From Eubacterium sp. (lineage in GTDB: Bacteria > Bacillota > Clostridia > Lachnospirales > Lachnospiraceae): 55,671 nt of DNA. Under the pieces are notes generated by a model. The model had not been told where the DNA came from and ran no database searches. It was given only the letters and a program-made list of their open reading frames with translations. The stretch is taken from positions 1 through 55,671 of the forward strand of contig JAFRWY010000055.1 of the NCBI GenBank assembly GCA_017437905.1. Reading direction: 5' to 3'. A program made the position numbers and the translations under genes. Shown here piece by piece: positions 44,162 to 52,380 of this stretch. Each line of letters begins with the position of its first letter. Position 1 is the first letter of the stretch.

Positions 44162-44311
44162 TATATAATTTTGGTGAACAAAGCGGTTATTTGGTAGAGT
44201 AGTTGCAAGACCGGGCCATTTGAAAGATAATGGGGAAGAATACTTAGTGTATTTTTACCATTAATGCGTCTAAAGGACAGATTAGTTTACGTGAGAGGAA
44301 AGGAGTCATCA

Positions 44312-44866
44312 ATGGATAACGGTGCAAGTAGCTACCGCCGTTTTCTGGATGGTGATGATCAGGGGATGGAGGAACTGATCCGTGATTATAAAGACGGACT
44401 GCTTCTCTATCTGAATAAATATATCCAAAGTATAAGCTGTGCGGAGGATTGTGTTCAGGAAGCCTTTATACGCCTTGCGATAAAGAAACCGAAGTTTCGC
44501 GGACACAGTTCCTTTAAAACCTGGTTATATGCCATCGGAAGAAACGAAGCAATTTCATTCCTGCGAAAGGATAAGTCGCGGTGCATCGTCAGTTTGGAGG
44601 ATGCTGAGGAGATCAGCTCGAAAACGGATCTGGAACGTGACTATCTGAAGGATGAACAAAAGCTCCAGCTGCATCAGGCCATCGGACAGTTGAAACCGGA
44701 GTATCAGCAGGTGCTCTGGCTTACGGTTTTCGAAGGCTTCCGGAATGAAGAGGCAGCAAAGATCATGCGAAAGTCAAAGAAACAGATCGAGAATCTTCTC
44801 TATAACGCAAAGAAAGCGTTGCGCACCGAGATGGAAAGCGAGGGGTATCAGTATGAAGGATTATAA
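44312..44866 (+). CDS. ECF-type sigma factor, choline-module locus
   Basis: 184 residues from ATG 44312, with GAAAGGAG before it. The sigma-2 region (about 10-80) has CAEDCVQEAFIRLAIKK, and sigma-4 (about 120-175) has a helix-turn-helix (NEEAAKIMRKSKKQIENLLYNAKKALR). The next gene begins inside its 3' end, the usual arrangement of sigma factor and membrane anti-sigma factor. It may drive the choline-binding protein gene downstream. Confidence 0.92.
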   Translation: MDNGASSYRRFLDGDDQGMEELIRDYKDGLLLYLNKYIQSISCAEDCVQEAFIRLAIKKPKFRGHSSFKTWLYAIGRNEAISFLRKDKSRCIVSLEDAEEISSKTDLERDYLKDEQKLQLHQAIGQLKPEYQQVLWLTVFEGFRNEEAAKIMRKSKKQIENLLYNAKKALRTEMESEGYQYEGL

Positions 44867-46046
44867 GGAGATGACGAAATGTGTCCTTGAGGCACGTGAC
44901 GCACATGAAGCGAAAAAAGGGAAAAAACTATCAAAAGCTTCGGGTGCCAATACAGCTTCAACGGGTGAGGTATACTCCGTAAAGAAAACCGATAAAAAGA
45001 AGGTTATGCTTGGCATTGCTCCGGTCTTTGGAGGCGTGTTGGTGGCTGTATTGATCGGGATCATTGTATCAGATTATTCTGTGGACCGGACGGAAGAAGT
45101 GTCTACGGAGATTATTACTGAATCAACAGAACAGGAAACAACGGAGGAACTCCGCCGGGAGATGGCAACTGTAGCTACAAAGGAAGAGCAGTCGAATCTG
45201 AATGAAAACAATGAGCCCGAGCCGGATAATCAGAGTATCGAAAATCATGAGAAGAAATATGGGATTGTAAAGAGATCGACAAATACAAACAATGAACAGT
45301 CAAAGGAGTCGGATGGTCCCGGGGCGGAGGAGAATGAACCGACAGTCGGACCCGGAGGAGATACTTCGAATGCTGAACCAAACGAAGAGAGTTCACCAAT
45401 TAAGCCGGAGGAAAAAGAACCGTCATTTGAGACGGATGATCCATCCCTGAATGAACCCATAGATGAAGATATTGAAGCGGAAGGGCCGGATGATCTGACA
45501 GAGGGAGGAAAATTCTTCCAATGGAAAGAGGTTCTTCCGGGAGAGGGTGACATTGTATATGTACTATGCTCTGGCAGCAACAAATTTAGTGGCAGCGAAT
45601 CAAACGCGTACGAAAAGCGTTATAAGGGGATGACAATAGCTGGCTACGTCTTTATCAATAGGGACGGATGTGTCAAATCGATGGATGAAAATGGCATCAC
45701 ATTGGAAATGCTTCAATCAACGGATTTTAGCAGCGTTAAAAAGAATCTGAATGAACTGGATGCCAAAATGATAGCAGAAGGTTATAATAGATGTAAATCC
45801 TCACCAAACGCCGGTACAGATCCGGTTATCAAAAAAAGTAATCAGGGGTCTTCGTTGGTTTATATTATAACTTATCAAAATGACAATGACTCCGGATTCA
45901 ATGAAAAATATGGATTCTCGGATTCGCTGAAAACAAGGAGAAAGGTAGAATATGACCTGATTACCGGAAGGCTTCTTTATGAATATCTGGCATCCATTGA
46001 TGAAAACGGAAATATCGTCGGAAATCCGGTGGAAATCGTGTATTAG
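44853..46046 (+). CDS. Putative membrane anti-sigma factor
   Basis: 397 residues; the start at 44853 overlaps the sigma factor stop by 14 nt. A cytosolic 50-residue N-terminus precedes one membrane helix (about 51-74), followed by an acidic Glu/Ser/Thr-rich disordered stretch and a small extracellular domain (about 225-397). It is not recognised by sequence as a named anti-sigma family. Translational coupling and topology support the call. Confidence 0.7.
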   Translation: MKDYKEMTKCVLEARDAHEAKKGKKLSKASGANTASTGEVYSVKKTDKKKVMLGIAPVFGGVLVAVLIGIIVSDYSVDRTEEVSTEIITESTEQETTEELRREMATVATKEEQSNLNENNEPEPDNQSIENHEKKYGIVKRSTNTNNEQSKESDGPGAEENEPTVGPGGDTSNAEPNEESSPIKPEEKEPSFETDDPSLNEPIDEDIEAEGPDDLTEGGKFFQWKEVLPGEGDIVYVLCSGSNKFSGSESNAYEKRYKGMTIAGYVFINRDGCVKSMDENGITLEMLQSTDFSSVKKNLNELDAKMIAEGYNRCKSSPNAGTDPVIKKSNQGSSLVYIITYQNDNDSGFNEKYGFSDSLKTRRKVEYDLITGRLLYEYLASIDENGNIVGNPVEIVY

Positions 46047-46093
46047 TAAGAGGTATACATTCGAAGGATTGGCAAATGAAGGGAGTGCTTCAC

Positions 46094-47608
46094 ATGAAGA
46101 AAGGTATAATCGAAAGAAGGATAAAAATTGCGTTGTTGGGGGTTGTCTCCTGTTTATCTATAGGATTTCCGGTTTGTGCCAAGGAGGATCCCCAGAATAC
46201 GGAAGGGATTGAAATTAGTAGCGAAAACTTCCCGGATGAACTTCTTCGCGAGTACGTGGAAGCGTTTGATACTGTCCAGGATGGCTTTCTTTCCACGGAA
46301 GAGATTGCAGAAGTTAAAACGATGCAATTGTATAATGGCTTTACTGACATTACCGGAATCAAGTATTTCACTGCTTTGGAGGAACTGCGCCTAAGTGGTG
46401 ATGAGATTAAGAGTCTGGACTTAAGCGGATGCACATCCCTAAAAAAGATGGTATTCTACGGGAATCCTTACTTTGAGGTGGACAGCCTGAGTCTGGAGGG
46501 CTGTACATCTCTTATAGAGTTGAACTGTACTTCAAATAACCTGTCGGAGCTTAATCTGAAGGGCTGTACATCTCTTACACAACTAAACTGTAGCGGAAGC
46601 AATCTATCGGAGCTTGATCTGAAGGATTGTACATCTTTAAAACGGTTGTATTGCAATCGAAATAATCTCTCATCTCTGGATGTAAGCAAATGTGTTTTGC
46701 TGGAGCGACTGTGGTGTGATCAAAACAACCTGAAAAAACTGGATGTAAGTGCCAACACAGCTCTGGTACAGATTTATTGCGCCGATAATGAGATTGAGTC
46801 ATTGGATGTTAGCTCCAATACTGCGCTTACAACACTTTTATGTGATCGAAATGGTTTATCAACGTTGGATGTGAGCGCCAACAAAGCGCTGACATTTCTG
46901 GATTGTTCCGGCAACAGCCTATCAAGGCTGGATCTTCGACAAAATAAGAATTTGAGAAGTCTGGATGCGAAAGGAAATGGAACGTTATTACTCCTTGTCG
47001 GGGAGAATTCCTGGCTTAACCAAACATTTAAAGAAGGAACAAGATATGAATCAAGTATGTTTGATCCGAATGGTGACGGACAAGATATCATAACTATAGT
47101 TTATAAAATGGATAATGAAAATGTATTAGACCTTGGTCAGGATGTTATTCTGGGAACTAAGGAACCATTCGTTGGATGGAAACAGGATTCCGGCCTGAGA
47201 TGGCGGTATTTCAATAAGAACGGTACACTTGCCATCGGATGGACAAAGATCAAAAACAAATGGTATTACTTTGACCGATCCGGGATTATGAAGACCGGCT
47301 GGAAGAAGTATGGCGGGAAATGGTATTATCTGAGCCCGGATTACGGATACATGATAACCGGGTGGAAGAAGTTTTCCTATAATTGGTACTACTTTAAGAC
47401 GGATGGCTCCATGGCTGAGAAGGAGTATTGCAGGGGATACTGGCTGGAATCAAATGGTGTATGCACACGCGAGATAGAAGCATCCTGGCACAAGACATCT
47501 AAGGGATGGTGGTACGGAGATGCCTCCGGCTGGTATGCAAAGGATCAGAAACTGAAAATCGACGGGATCATCTGTACGTTTGATAAAGAAGGATATCTGG
47601 TTGAATAA
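46094..47608 (+). CDS. Secreted LRR protein with choline-binding-type repeats
   Basis: 504 residues from ATG 46094 (GGGAG before it). Signal peptide 1-29. An EF-hand-like stretch near DGFLSTEEIAEV precedes about ten 21-residue leucine-rich repeats of the internalin-like LDLSxCTSLxxL form (about 95-290). The C-terminal third carries four or five choline-binding-type repeats: GWTKIKNKWYYFDRSG, GWKKYGGKWYYLSPD and GWKKFSYNWYYFKTDG. Such repeats bind phosphocholine on cell-wall polymers. It is the last gene of the sigma/anti-sigma unit, opposite the choline uptake/kinase genes. Confidence 0.92.
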   Translation: MKKGIIERRIKIALLGVVSCLSIGFPVCAKEDPQNTEGIEISSENFPDELLREYVEAFDTVQDGFLSTEEIAEVKTMQLYNGFTDITGIKYFTALEELRLSGDEIKSLDLSGCTSLKKMVFYGNPYFEVDSLSLEGCTSLIELNCTSNNLSELNLKGCTSLTQLNCSGSNLSELDLKDCTSLKRLYCNRNNLSSLDVSKCVLLERLWCDQNNLKKLDVSANTALVQIYCADNEIESLDVSSNTALTTLLCDRNGLSTLDVSANKALTFLDCSGNSLSRLDLRQNKNLRSLDAKGNGTLLLLVGENSWLNQTFKEGTRYESSMFDPNGDGQDIITIVYKMDNENVLDLGQDVILGTKEPFVGWKQDSGLRWRYFNKNGTLAIGWTKIKNKWYYFDRSGIMKTGWKKYGGKWYYLSPDYGYMITGWKKFSYNWYYFKTDGSMAEKEYCRGYWLESNGVCTREIEASWHKTSKGWWYGDASGWYAKDQKLKIDGIICTFDKEGYLVE

Positions 47609-47675
47609 TTGAGGCAAATCCTCTGACCGAAAGGCCGCCTATCAAGTACGATGAACTACGCAACGCGCTTAGCGG

Positions 47676-47758
47676 TTGACAGGCTTTGACAAAATGACGT
47701 AAAATGAATCTGCGGCGGTACAGTAGGGACGGTTTCGTATAACCTGCTGCACCGCCGT
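47676..47758 (+). promoter_or_regulatory. Promoter and leader hairpin of the DUF3592-like gene
   Basis: TTGACA (47676-47681), 18 nt and TAAAAT (47700-47705). Just after the expected start site, GCGGCGGT (47712-47719) with ACCGCCGT and an inner CAGTAGG/CCTGCTG stem form a long leader hairpin (47712-47758). Confidence 0.6.
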
Positions 47759-47781
47759 AAATCATTTAAGGTGGATCGTGT

Positions 47782-48186
47782 ATGAAGAGCATTGCTGCGG
47801 TAGTTGTAATACTGGTACTTCTGGTGGAACTGTATTTTATCACCGCCGGAAGCCAGCATAGGAAGAAGAAGCTGACGAAAGGCTGGAACCGGACGAAGGG
47901 TACGATCCGGAGTATCGAAAAGGTGCAGGATAATGTGGGCGCCAGCCGGAAGAGCTACATGGAGCTCACCATCGATGCAGAGAGCGGGCAGACCGTGTAC
48001 GGGCGTATCGGAATGCTTTGTATCTATGAGGTTGGCGAAGAAGTGGAGCTGATGGAGAAGGACGGGTATCATAAGTTTCTCGGAAATGATCGTGTGGATG
48101 CCCGCGGGAAGAAGGAGCTTCTTCTGGGAACAATTCCCATGCTGGTGCTGATCGCGGTGGTTGCATCGCTTAGTTTCTTCTTTTAG
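47782..48186 (+). CDS. DUF3592-like small membrane protein
   Basis: 134 residues, ribosome site AAGGTGG. A membrane helix at about 3-22, a small beta-rich domain (about 35-110) with TKGTIRSIEKVQ and VGEEVELMEKDG, and a C-terminal helix (about 114-133). This topology matches DUF3592-type proteins of unknown function. The downstream ybaK gene follows after 24 nt, probably co-transcribed. Confidence 0.75.
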   Translation: MKSIAAVVVILVLLVELYFITAGSQHRKKKLTKGWNRTKGTIRSIEKVQDNVGASRKSYMELTIDAESGQTVYGRIGMLCIYEVGEEVELMEKDGYHKFLGNDRVDARGKKELLLGTIPMLVLIAVVASLSFFF

Positions 48187-48210
48187 GATCAGACGGGACG
48201 GTCATATGAA

Positions 48211-48696
48211 ATGAGTGAGAAAGCGATTGAAAAAACAAATGTAATGCGCCTCCTGGATGCTGCGAAGGTGACCTATCAGAGTCATACCTATGAGCCGGAT
48301 GCAACTCTGTCCGGTGAGCAGATCGCAGGGATCCTGGGGGAAGAGGTGGAGAAGGTCTTCAAAACGCTTGTCACACAGGCGAAGTCCGGACAGTACTATG
48401 TCTTTGTGATCCCGGTGGCGACGGAGCTGGATCTGAAGAAGGCCGCGAAGGCCTGCGGAGAGAAGGCCATCAGCATGATCAGACAGAAGGAACTGCTTCC
48501 CCTGACGGGTTATGTGCATGGCGGCTGTTCACCCATCGGGATGAAGAAACCTTTTCCGACCTATATCGACTGGACCGCAGAGTATTATGATACGATATTT
48601 GTCAGTGCGGGACGTGTGGGCTGCCAGATCGAGCTGGCTCCGGCGGACCTGATCCGTGAAGCCGGTTGTGATATTGCGGAGCTTACCACGGAGTGA
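48211..48696 (+). CDS. ybaK: Cys-tRNA(Pro)/Ala-type deacylase YbaK/EbsC
   Basis: 161 residues, the usual family length. The YbaK/EbsC editing domain has KVFKTLVTQAKSGQYYVFVIP, LDLKKAAKACGEK and the GGCSPIGMKK motif. Family members hydrolyse cysteine from mischarged tRNA(Pro). Start ATG at 48211; ribosome site weak. Confidence 0.94.
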   Translation: MSEKAIEKTNVMRLLDAAKVTYQSHTYEPDATLSGEQIAGILGEEVEKVFKTLVTQAKSGQYYVFVIPVATELDLKKAAKACGEKAISMIRQKELLPLTGYVHGGCSPIGMKKPFPTYIDWTAEYYDTIFVSAGRVGCQIELAPADLIREAGCDIAELTTE

Positions 48697-48849
48697 TCCG
48701 GTTTTGATATATGGATGCGCCGGATGGAGAAGCCCGGATAGAAAGATATGAACAGAGAGCCACGGGCAGAGAATAGTGGATTTCGTACAGCGCAGAGGTC
48801 GGCCTGCCGGATCATATGAGGCGCGGCATACGGAAGATCAGGAGGGAAT

Positions 48850-49581
48850 ATGGTATCAGCAATCTTGCTGGCCGGCGGCAGCGGCAGCCGGATGCATTCG
48901 GAGAAGGCAATACAGTATATTGAGGTCGGCGGTGTTCCGCTGATCGTGCATGCCCTTCGCACCTTCCGGGAGAGTCCGGTGGATGCGATCATTCTTGTGG
49001 TACGCCCCGGAGACGAGGAGTATGTGCGGCAGGAGATCGTACGGCCGTATGGATCGGCCAAGGTTCGGGCCATTGTTCCGGGAGGAAAGGAGCGGTTTGA
49101 TTCGGTCTGGGAAGGCATCGAAGCCATACAGGCGTTTGGGTCAGGCCGGCAGGAAGCGGGGAATACCGCAGATTCGGCAGCTCCGGCGGAGGAGGATATT
49201 ATCCTCATCCATGACGGTGCACGTCCCTTTGTTTCCGTGGAAATGATCCGCGCGTCCATCGAAGCGGCGCGGCAGCACGGAGCTTGCACGGTTGCGGTTC
49301 CCGTGAAGGATACAATTAAGGTGGTGGATGCCTCCGGTTTCGGGATCGATACGCCGGACCGGTCCACACTGTATCAGGTGCAGACCCCGCAGACCTTCCG
49401 TTTATCCTGGATCCGGGAGGCCCACCGGCGGTTCCGCGCGGAGCCGAGACCCGGAATCACCGACGATACCATGCTGGTGGAGGAATATCTTGGGAAGAAA
49501 TGCTTTACCGTTCCGGGAGACTACCGGAATCTCAAAGTAACCACGCCGGAGGATATCATTCTGGCGGAAGCACTGCTTTAA
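48850..49581 (+). CDS. ispD: 2-C-methyl-D-erythritol 4-phosphate cytidylyltransferase, variant
   Basis: 243 residues, ribosome site AGGAGGG. Fold and motifs match IspD: LLAGGSGSRM, LIHDGARPFVS, AVPVKDTIKVVD, YQVQTPQTF, GITDDTMLVEE and GDYRNLKVTTPEDI. It should make CDP-methylerythritol for IspE (15942). The loop that normally reads PKQ (E. coli Lys27) reads EKAIQY here, with Ile21 in place of the catalytic lysine and Lys19 two residues earlier. There is also an insert of about 15 residues (EAGNTADSAAPAEE) before the GAR motif. Confidence 0.9.
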   Translation: MVSAILLAGGSGSRMHSEKAIQYIEVGGVPLIVHALRTFRESPVDAIILVVRPGDEEYVRQEIVRPYGSAKVRAIVPGGKERFDSVWEGIEAIQAFGSGRQEAGNTADSAAPAEEDIILIHDGARPFVSVEMIRASIEAARQHGACTVAVPVKDTIKVVDASGFGIDTPDRSTLYQVQTPQTFRLSWIREAHRRFRAEPRPGITDDTMLVEEYLGKKCFTVPGDYRNLKVTTPEDIILAEALL

Positions 49582-49592
49582 AGGACGAAGAG

Positions 49593-49634
49593 ACGGAGAC
49601 AGATACGGTTTGACTGTATCTGTCTCCGTTTTTA
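49593..49634 (+). terminator. Terminator after ispD
   Basis: ACGGAGACAGATAC (49593-49606) pairs perfectly with GTATCTGTCTCCGT (49616-49629), followed by T-rich DNA. Confidence 0.92.
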
Positions 49635-49644
49635 CAAGGTGATC

Positions 49645-49878
49645 ATGTCGGAACGGGCCATCAACCCGGCAGCGGCGGAGATCATGGTGAAGGAGACGCA
49701 GACCATGATCCATGCAACGAAAACCCTGTTCTACGCCCTGCAGGTGAAGGGGATCGCGGATTTTGCGGATGTGGATGCTGCCGCATTTTCCTTCGCCATG
49801 ACGGTGCATTCCATCATAGTTGCGCCTTCTTTTTATGTGCCGTACCGCTCCGTTCAAATCCGTCCCCGTTTTGCGTGA
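49645..49878 (+). CDS. Small ORF of uncertain reality
   Basis: 77 residues from ATG 49645 with AAGG just before it. It has no recognised domain. It begins 10 nt after a strong terminator and overlaps the promoter of the next gene at its end. It may be a gene remnant or chance frame. Confidence 0.25.
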   Translation: MSERAINPAAAEIMVKETQTMIHATKTLFYALQVKGIADFADVDAAAFSFAMTVHSIIVAPSFYVPYRSVQIRPRFA

Positions 49879-49898
49879 TGTGATATATGTGATATAAT
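49871..49898 (+). promoter_or_regulatory. Promoter of the methyltransferase gene
   Basis: TTGCGT (49871-49876), 16 nt and TATAAT (49893-49898), about 49 nt before the start at 49947. Confidence 0.65.
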
Positions 49899-49946
49899 AG
49901 CCGTGACATTACGCCGGTTGGCGATTAAGCAGGGAGGATTGATAAT

Positions 49947-50753
49947 ATGGAGATTAAAGACAGCAGGATTGATGCCGGCAAAGCCTTCGACTGGGGCCGG
50001 ACTTCAAAGGAGTATGCAAAGTACAGAGACATCTACCCGGAGATATTCTATCAGAAGATCGTGGATCGGGGGCTCTGTATCCACGGGCAGAAGGTGCTGG
50101 ATCTCGGTACGGGGACGGGCGTGCTTCCCCGGAATATGTATCGCTTCGGTGCGAAATGGATCGGCACGGACATTTCCCCGGAGCAGATCGAACAGGCGAA
50201 GCTTCTTGCGGCGGAAGGGGATATGGATATTGAATTTGATGCGGTTTCCACGGAACAGCTGGACTTCCCGGAGGAGAGCTTTGACGTGATCTCGGCCTGC
50301 CAGTGCTTCTGGTATTTTGATCATGCGAAGGTGATGCCGAAGCTGGCGAAGCTTCTGAAGCCGGACGGAAAGCTGCTGATCCTCTATATGGCATGGCTTC
50401 CCTTCGAGGATCCGATCGCGGGTCAGAGCGAGGAACTGGTTCTTTCCTACAATCCGGACTGGTCGGGCGGCGGGGAAGTAAGGCATCCGATCTGGGTTCC
50501 GGAGGTTGCGTACGAAACCTTCGAACCGGTGGAGCATGAGGAATATGATGTGAAGGTTCCCTTTACAAAGGAATCCTGGCATGGCCGGATGCTGGCCTGC
50601 AGGGGTGTGGGAGCATCCCTCCCGCCGGAAGAGCTGGCCCGCTGGGATGTGGAGCACCGGGCGCTTCTGGACCGGATCGCACCGAAGGAATTCGAGGTGC
50701 TGCATTATGCCGCGCTGACGGTACTTAAGAAGAAGGGAAGCGACGGGAAATAG
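49947..50753 (+). CDS. Class I SAM-dependent methyltransferase
   Basis: 268 residues, ribosome site GGGAGGA. Methyltransf_11/25-type core: motif I VLDLGTGTGVLPRNM (about 50-64), acidic WIGTDISPEQIEQA, and SFDVISACQCFWYFDHAKVMPKLA, typical of small-molecule methyltransferases. Substrate not determinable. Own promoter; followed by a repeat-containing spacer. Confidence 0.9.
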   Translation: MEIKDSRIDAGKAFDWGRTSKEYAKYRDIYPEIFYQKIVDRGLCIHGQKVLDLGTGTGVLPRNMYRFGAKWIGTDISPEQIEQAKLLAAEGDMDIEFDAVSTEQLDFPEESFDVISACQCFWYFDHAKVMPKLAKLLKPDGKLLILYMAWLPFEDPIAGQSEELVLSYNPDWSGGGEVRHPIWVPEVAYETFEPVEHEEYDVKVPFTKESWHGRMLACRGVGASLPPEELARWDVEHRALLDRIAPKEFEVLHYAALTVLKKKGSDGK

Positions 50754-50777
50754 GATATGGTAAGCAGCATTTTCAGA

Positions 50778-50812
50778 CCGGTTTCAAAAAAATGATCAAA
50801 AAAATGAACCGG
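50778..50812 (+). repeat. Duplicated A-rich motif inside a hairpin
   Basis: CCGGTT (50778-50783) and AACCGG (50807-50812) flank two adjacent copies of TCAAAAAAATGA. The arrangement is upstream of the second ECF sigma factor and could be a regulatory site. Confidence 0.4.
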
Positions 50813-50904
50813 AACATTTCCCATGACAATATATAAGTGAACGGCCACTTTCGTGCACGGAGGATGACGGTTGGGAGGAACGTGGTAAATCACGCGGAGA
50901 GGAT

Positions 50905-51423
50905 ATGGATCATACGGATCAGAAGAGGACGATCGGGCAGATCATAACTGAATACGGAAAACAGATCTATTCCTTCTGCGTCTATATCACGGGTGACAGG
51001 GATGCTGCGGATGATCTGTACCAGCAGACATTTCTGGTGGCGATAGAAAAAGAGGAGATCGATACGGATCGAAACCCGAAGTCCTATCTGCTGTCCATCG
51101 CCGTGAACCTTTGGAACAATCATAAGCGGAAGTATCTATGGCGGAGGAAAAGGGCGGATGTGGTCTACTTCGACGAAGGGGATGCAGAGCAGCTGCAGGA
51201 CGATTCCCTTTCGGTGGAGGAGGACGTGGAGCGACGGGAGGAGATCGAAAGGATCAGACAGACCGTACAGACGCTGCCGGATAAGCTGCGGGTGGTGATC
51301 CTCATGCATTTCATGGAGGAGCTGTCCGTGGAGGAGATCTCCGGAATCCTGGGGATCCCGGAGGGTACAGTGAAGAGCAGGATCCACAAAGCCAAAAAGG
51401 TTTTGAAAGAGAGGCTGATGTAA
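50905..51423 (+). CDS. ECF-type sigma-70 factor, second
   Basis: 172 residues, ribosome site GGAGAGG. Sigma-2 region with DRDAADDLYQQTFLVAIEK and NPKSYLLSIAVNLWNNHKR; sigma-4 region with LSVEEISGILGIPEGTVKSRIHKAKKVLKE. Its stop abuts the next gene's start (51424), so sigma and anti-sigma are coupled. Confidence 0.95.
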   Translation: MDHTDQKRTIGQIITEYGKQIYSFCVYITGDRDAADDLYQQTFLVAIEKEEIDTDRNPKSYLLSIAVNLWNNHKRKYLWRRKRADVVYFDEGDAEQLQDDSLSVEEDVERREEIERIRQTVQTLPDKLRVVILMHFMEELSVEEISGILGIPEGTVKSRIHKAKKVLKERLM

Positions 51424-52314
51424 ATGAGTCATATGGAAGATACAAATCCCGGGAAAGGAACTCCGGGAACCGCAAAACTGAATCAGACCCACGATCTGGA
51501 TCCGCTGCTTTCGGCGGCACTGAGGCCGGAGCTTACGCCTCCGGCGGAACTGAATGAACGGATCCTGTCCGGAAATGCTGCGCCGGACGAAACCCGTCAG
51601 CGACAGGGGATCAAAAAGTGGTACGTGCTTCCGCGGGTTGCGGTTGCGGCAGCGGCATTTGTGCTGATCGGATCGGTCGGCGTCTATGCGGCGACACAGC
51701 TCCTGAAGACCCCGGAGGTGACAGAGCATACGGTCTCCGTCGGAAATACGGAGTATGTGGACGATGACGCCATCATGGCCACGGAAGAGCCTGCTATGGT
51801 GGATATCATTTCCACGGAGGAGGGCGACGGCACGACGAAGTGGCTGACGAAGAAGGTGGAGACGGTGAACGGTTACACCAATACCTGGCTTACCTATGCA
51901 ACCTATGCGGATGCAGCAAAGGAGGCGGGGATGGAGCTGTGGATCGGCGAAGACTATCAGGTTTCGTCACCGGCGACCTATGTGGAGACGGAAGGAAAAG
52001 GCTACCACAACAGAGAGGTCAGTGCAGAGTACTCCGTAAATGAGGGGACCTTACGGCTGGCCCAGAGCGTGGCGCTGGAAGGGGTTGCGGATGACGCCGC
52101 CTACAGTATCCGGCTGGGTCATCCCACAAATGAGCGGACCTACACCGCCGGTTCCGGCCTTACGTTCAAACTGGTGGACGATGCGGCAGGAGAGGGACAG
52201 CCCCTTACAACCTACGTACTGATCGCCTATGACAAATACACCGGATATCTTGCCTTCACGGATCTGTCCGAGGAGGAGATCCACCGGGTGCTGGAGGCAG
52301 TGACCATCAACTGA
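51424..52314 (+). CDS. Putative anti-sigma factor with extracellular domain
   Basis: 296 residues starting directly after the sigma factor stop. The N-terminal cytosolic 68 residues contain LDPLLSAALRPELTPPAELNERIL, a pattern typical of anti-sigma/DUF4367-type leaders. One membrane helix (about 69-91) is followed by an extracellular domain of about 200 residues resembling DUF4367. Pairing with the sigma factor at 50905 is inferred from coupling. Confidence 0.82.
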   Translation: MSHMEDTNPGKGTPGTAKLNQTHDLDPLLSAALRPELTPPAELNERILSGNAAPDETRQRQGIKKWYVLPRVAVAAAAFVLIGSVGVYAATQLLKTPEVTEHTVSVGNTEYVDDDAIMATEEPAMVDIISTEEGDGTTKWLTKKVETVNGYTNTWLTYATYADAAKEAGMELWIGEDYQVSSPATYVETEGKGYHNREVSAEYSVNEGTLRLAQSVALEGVADDAAYSIRLGHPTNERTYTAGSGLTFKLVDDAAGEGQPLTTYVLIAYDKYTGYLAFTDLSEEEIHRVLEAVTIN

Positions 52315-52380
52315 TAACGGCCGGCTCCGGAATACCGGAAAACTTGTACATTTCACGGGAAGAATCGAGGATATCATCAA

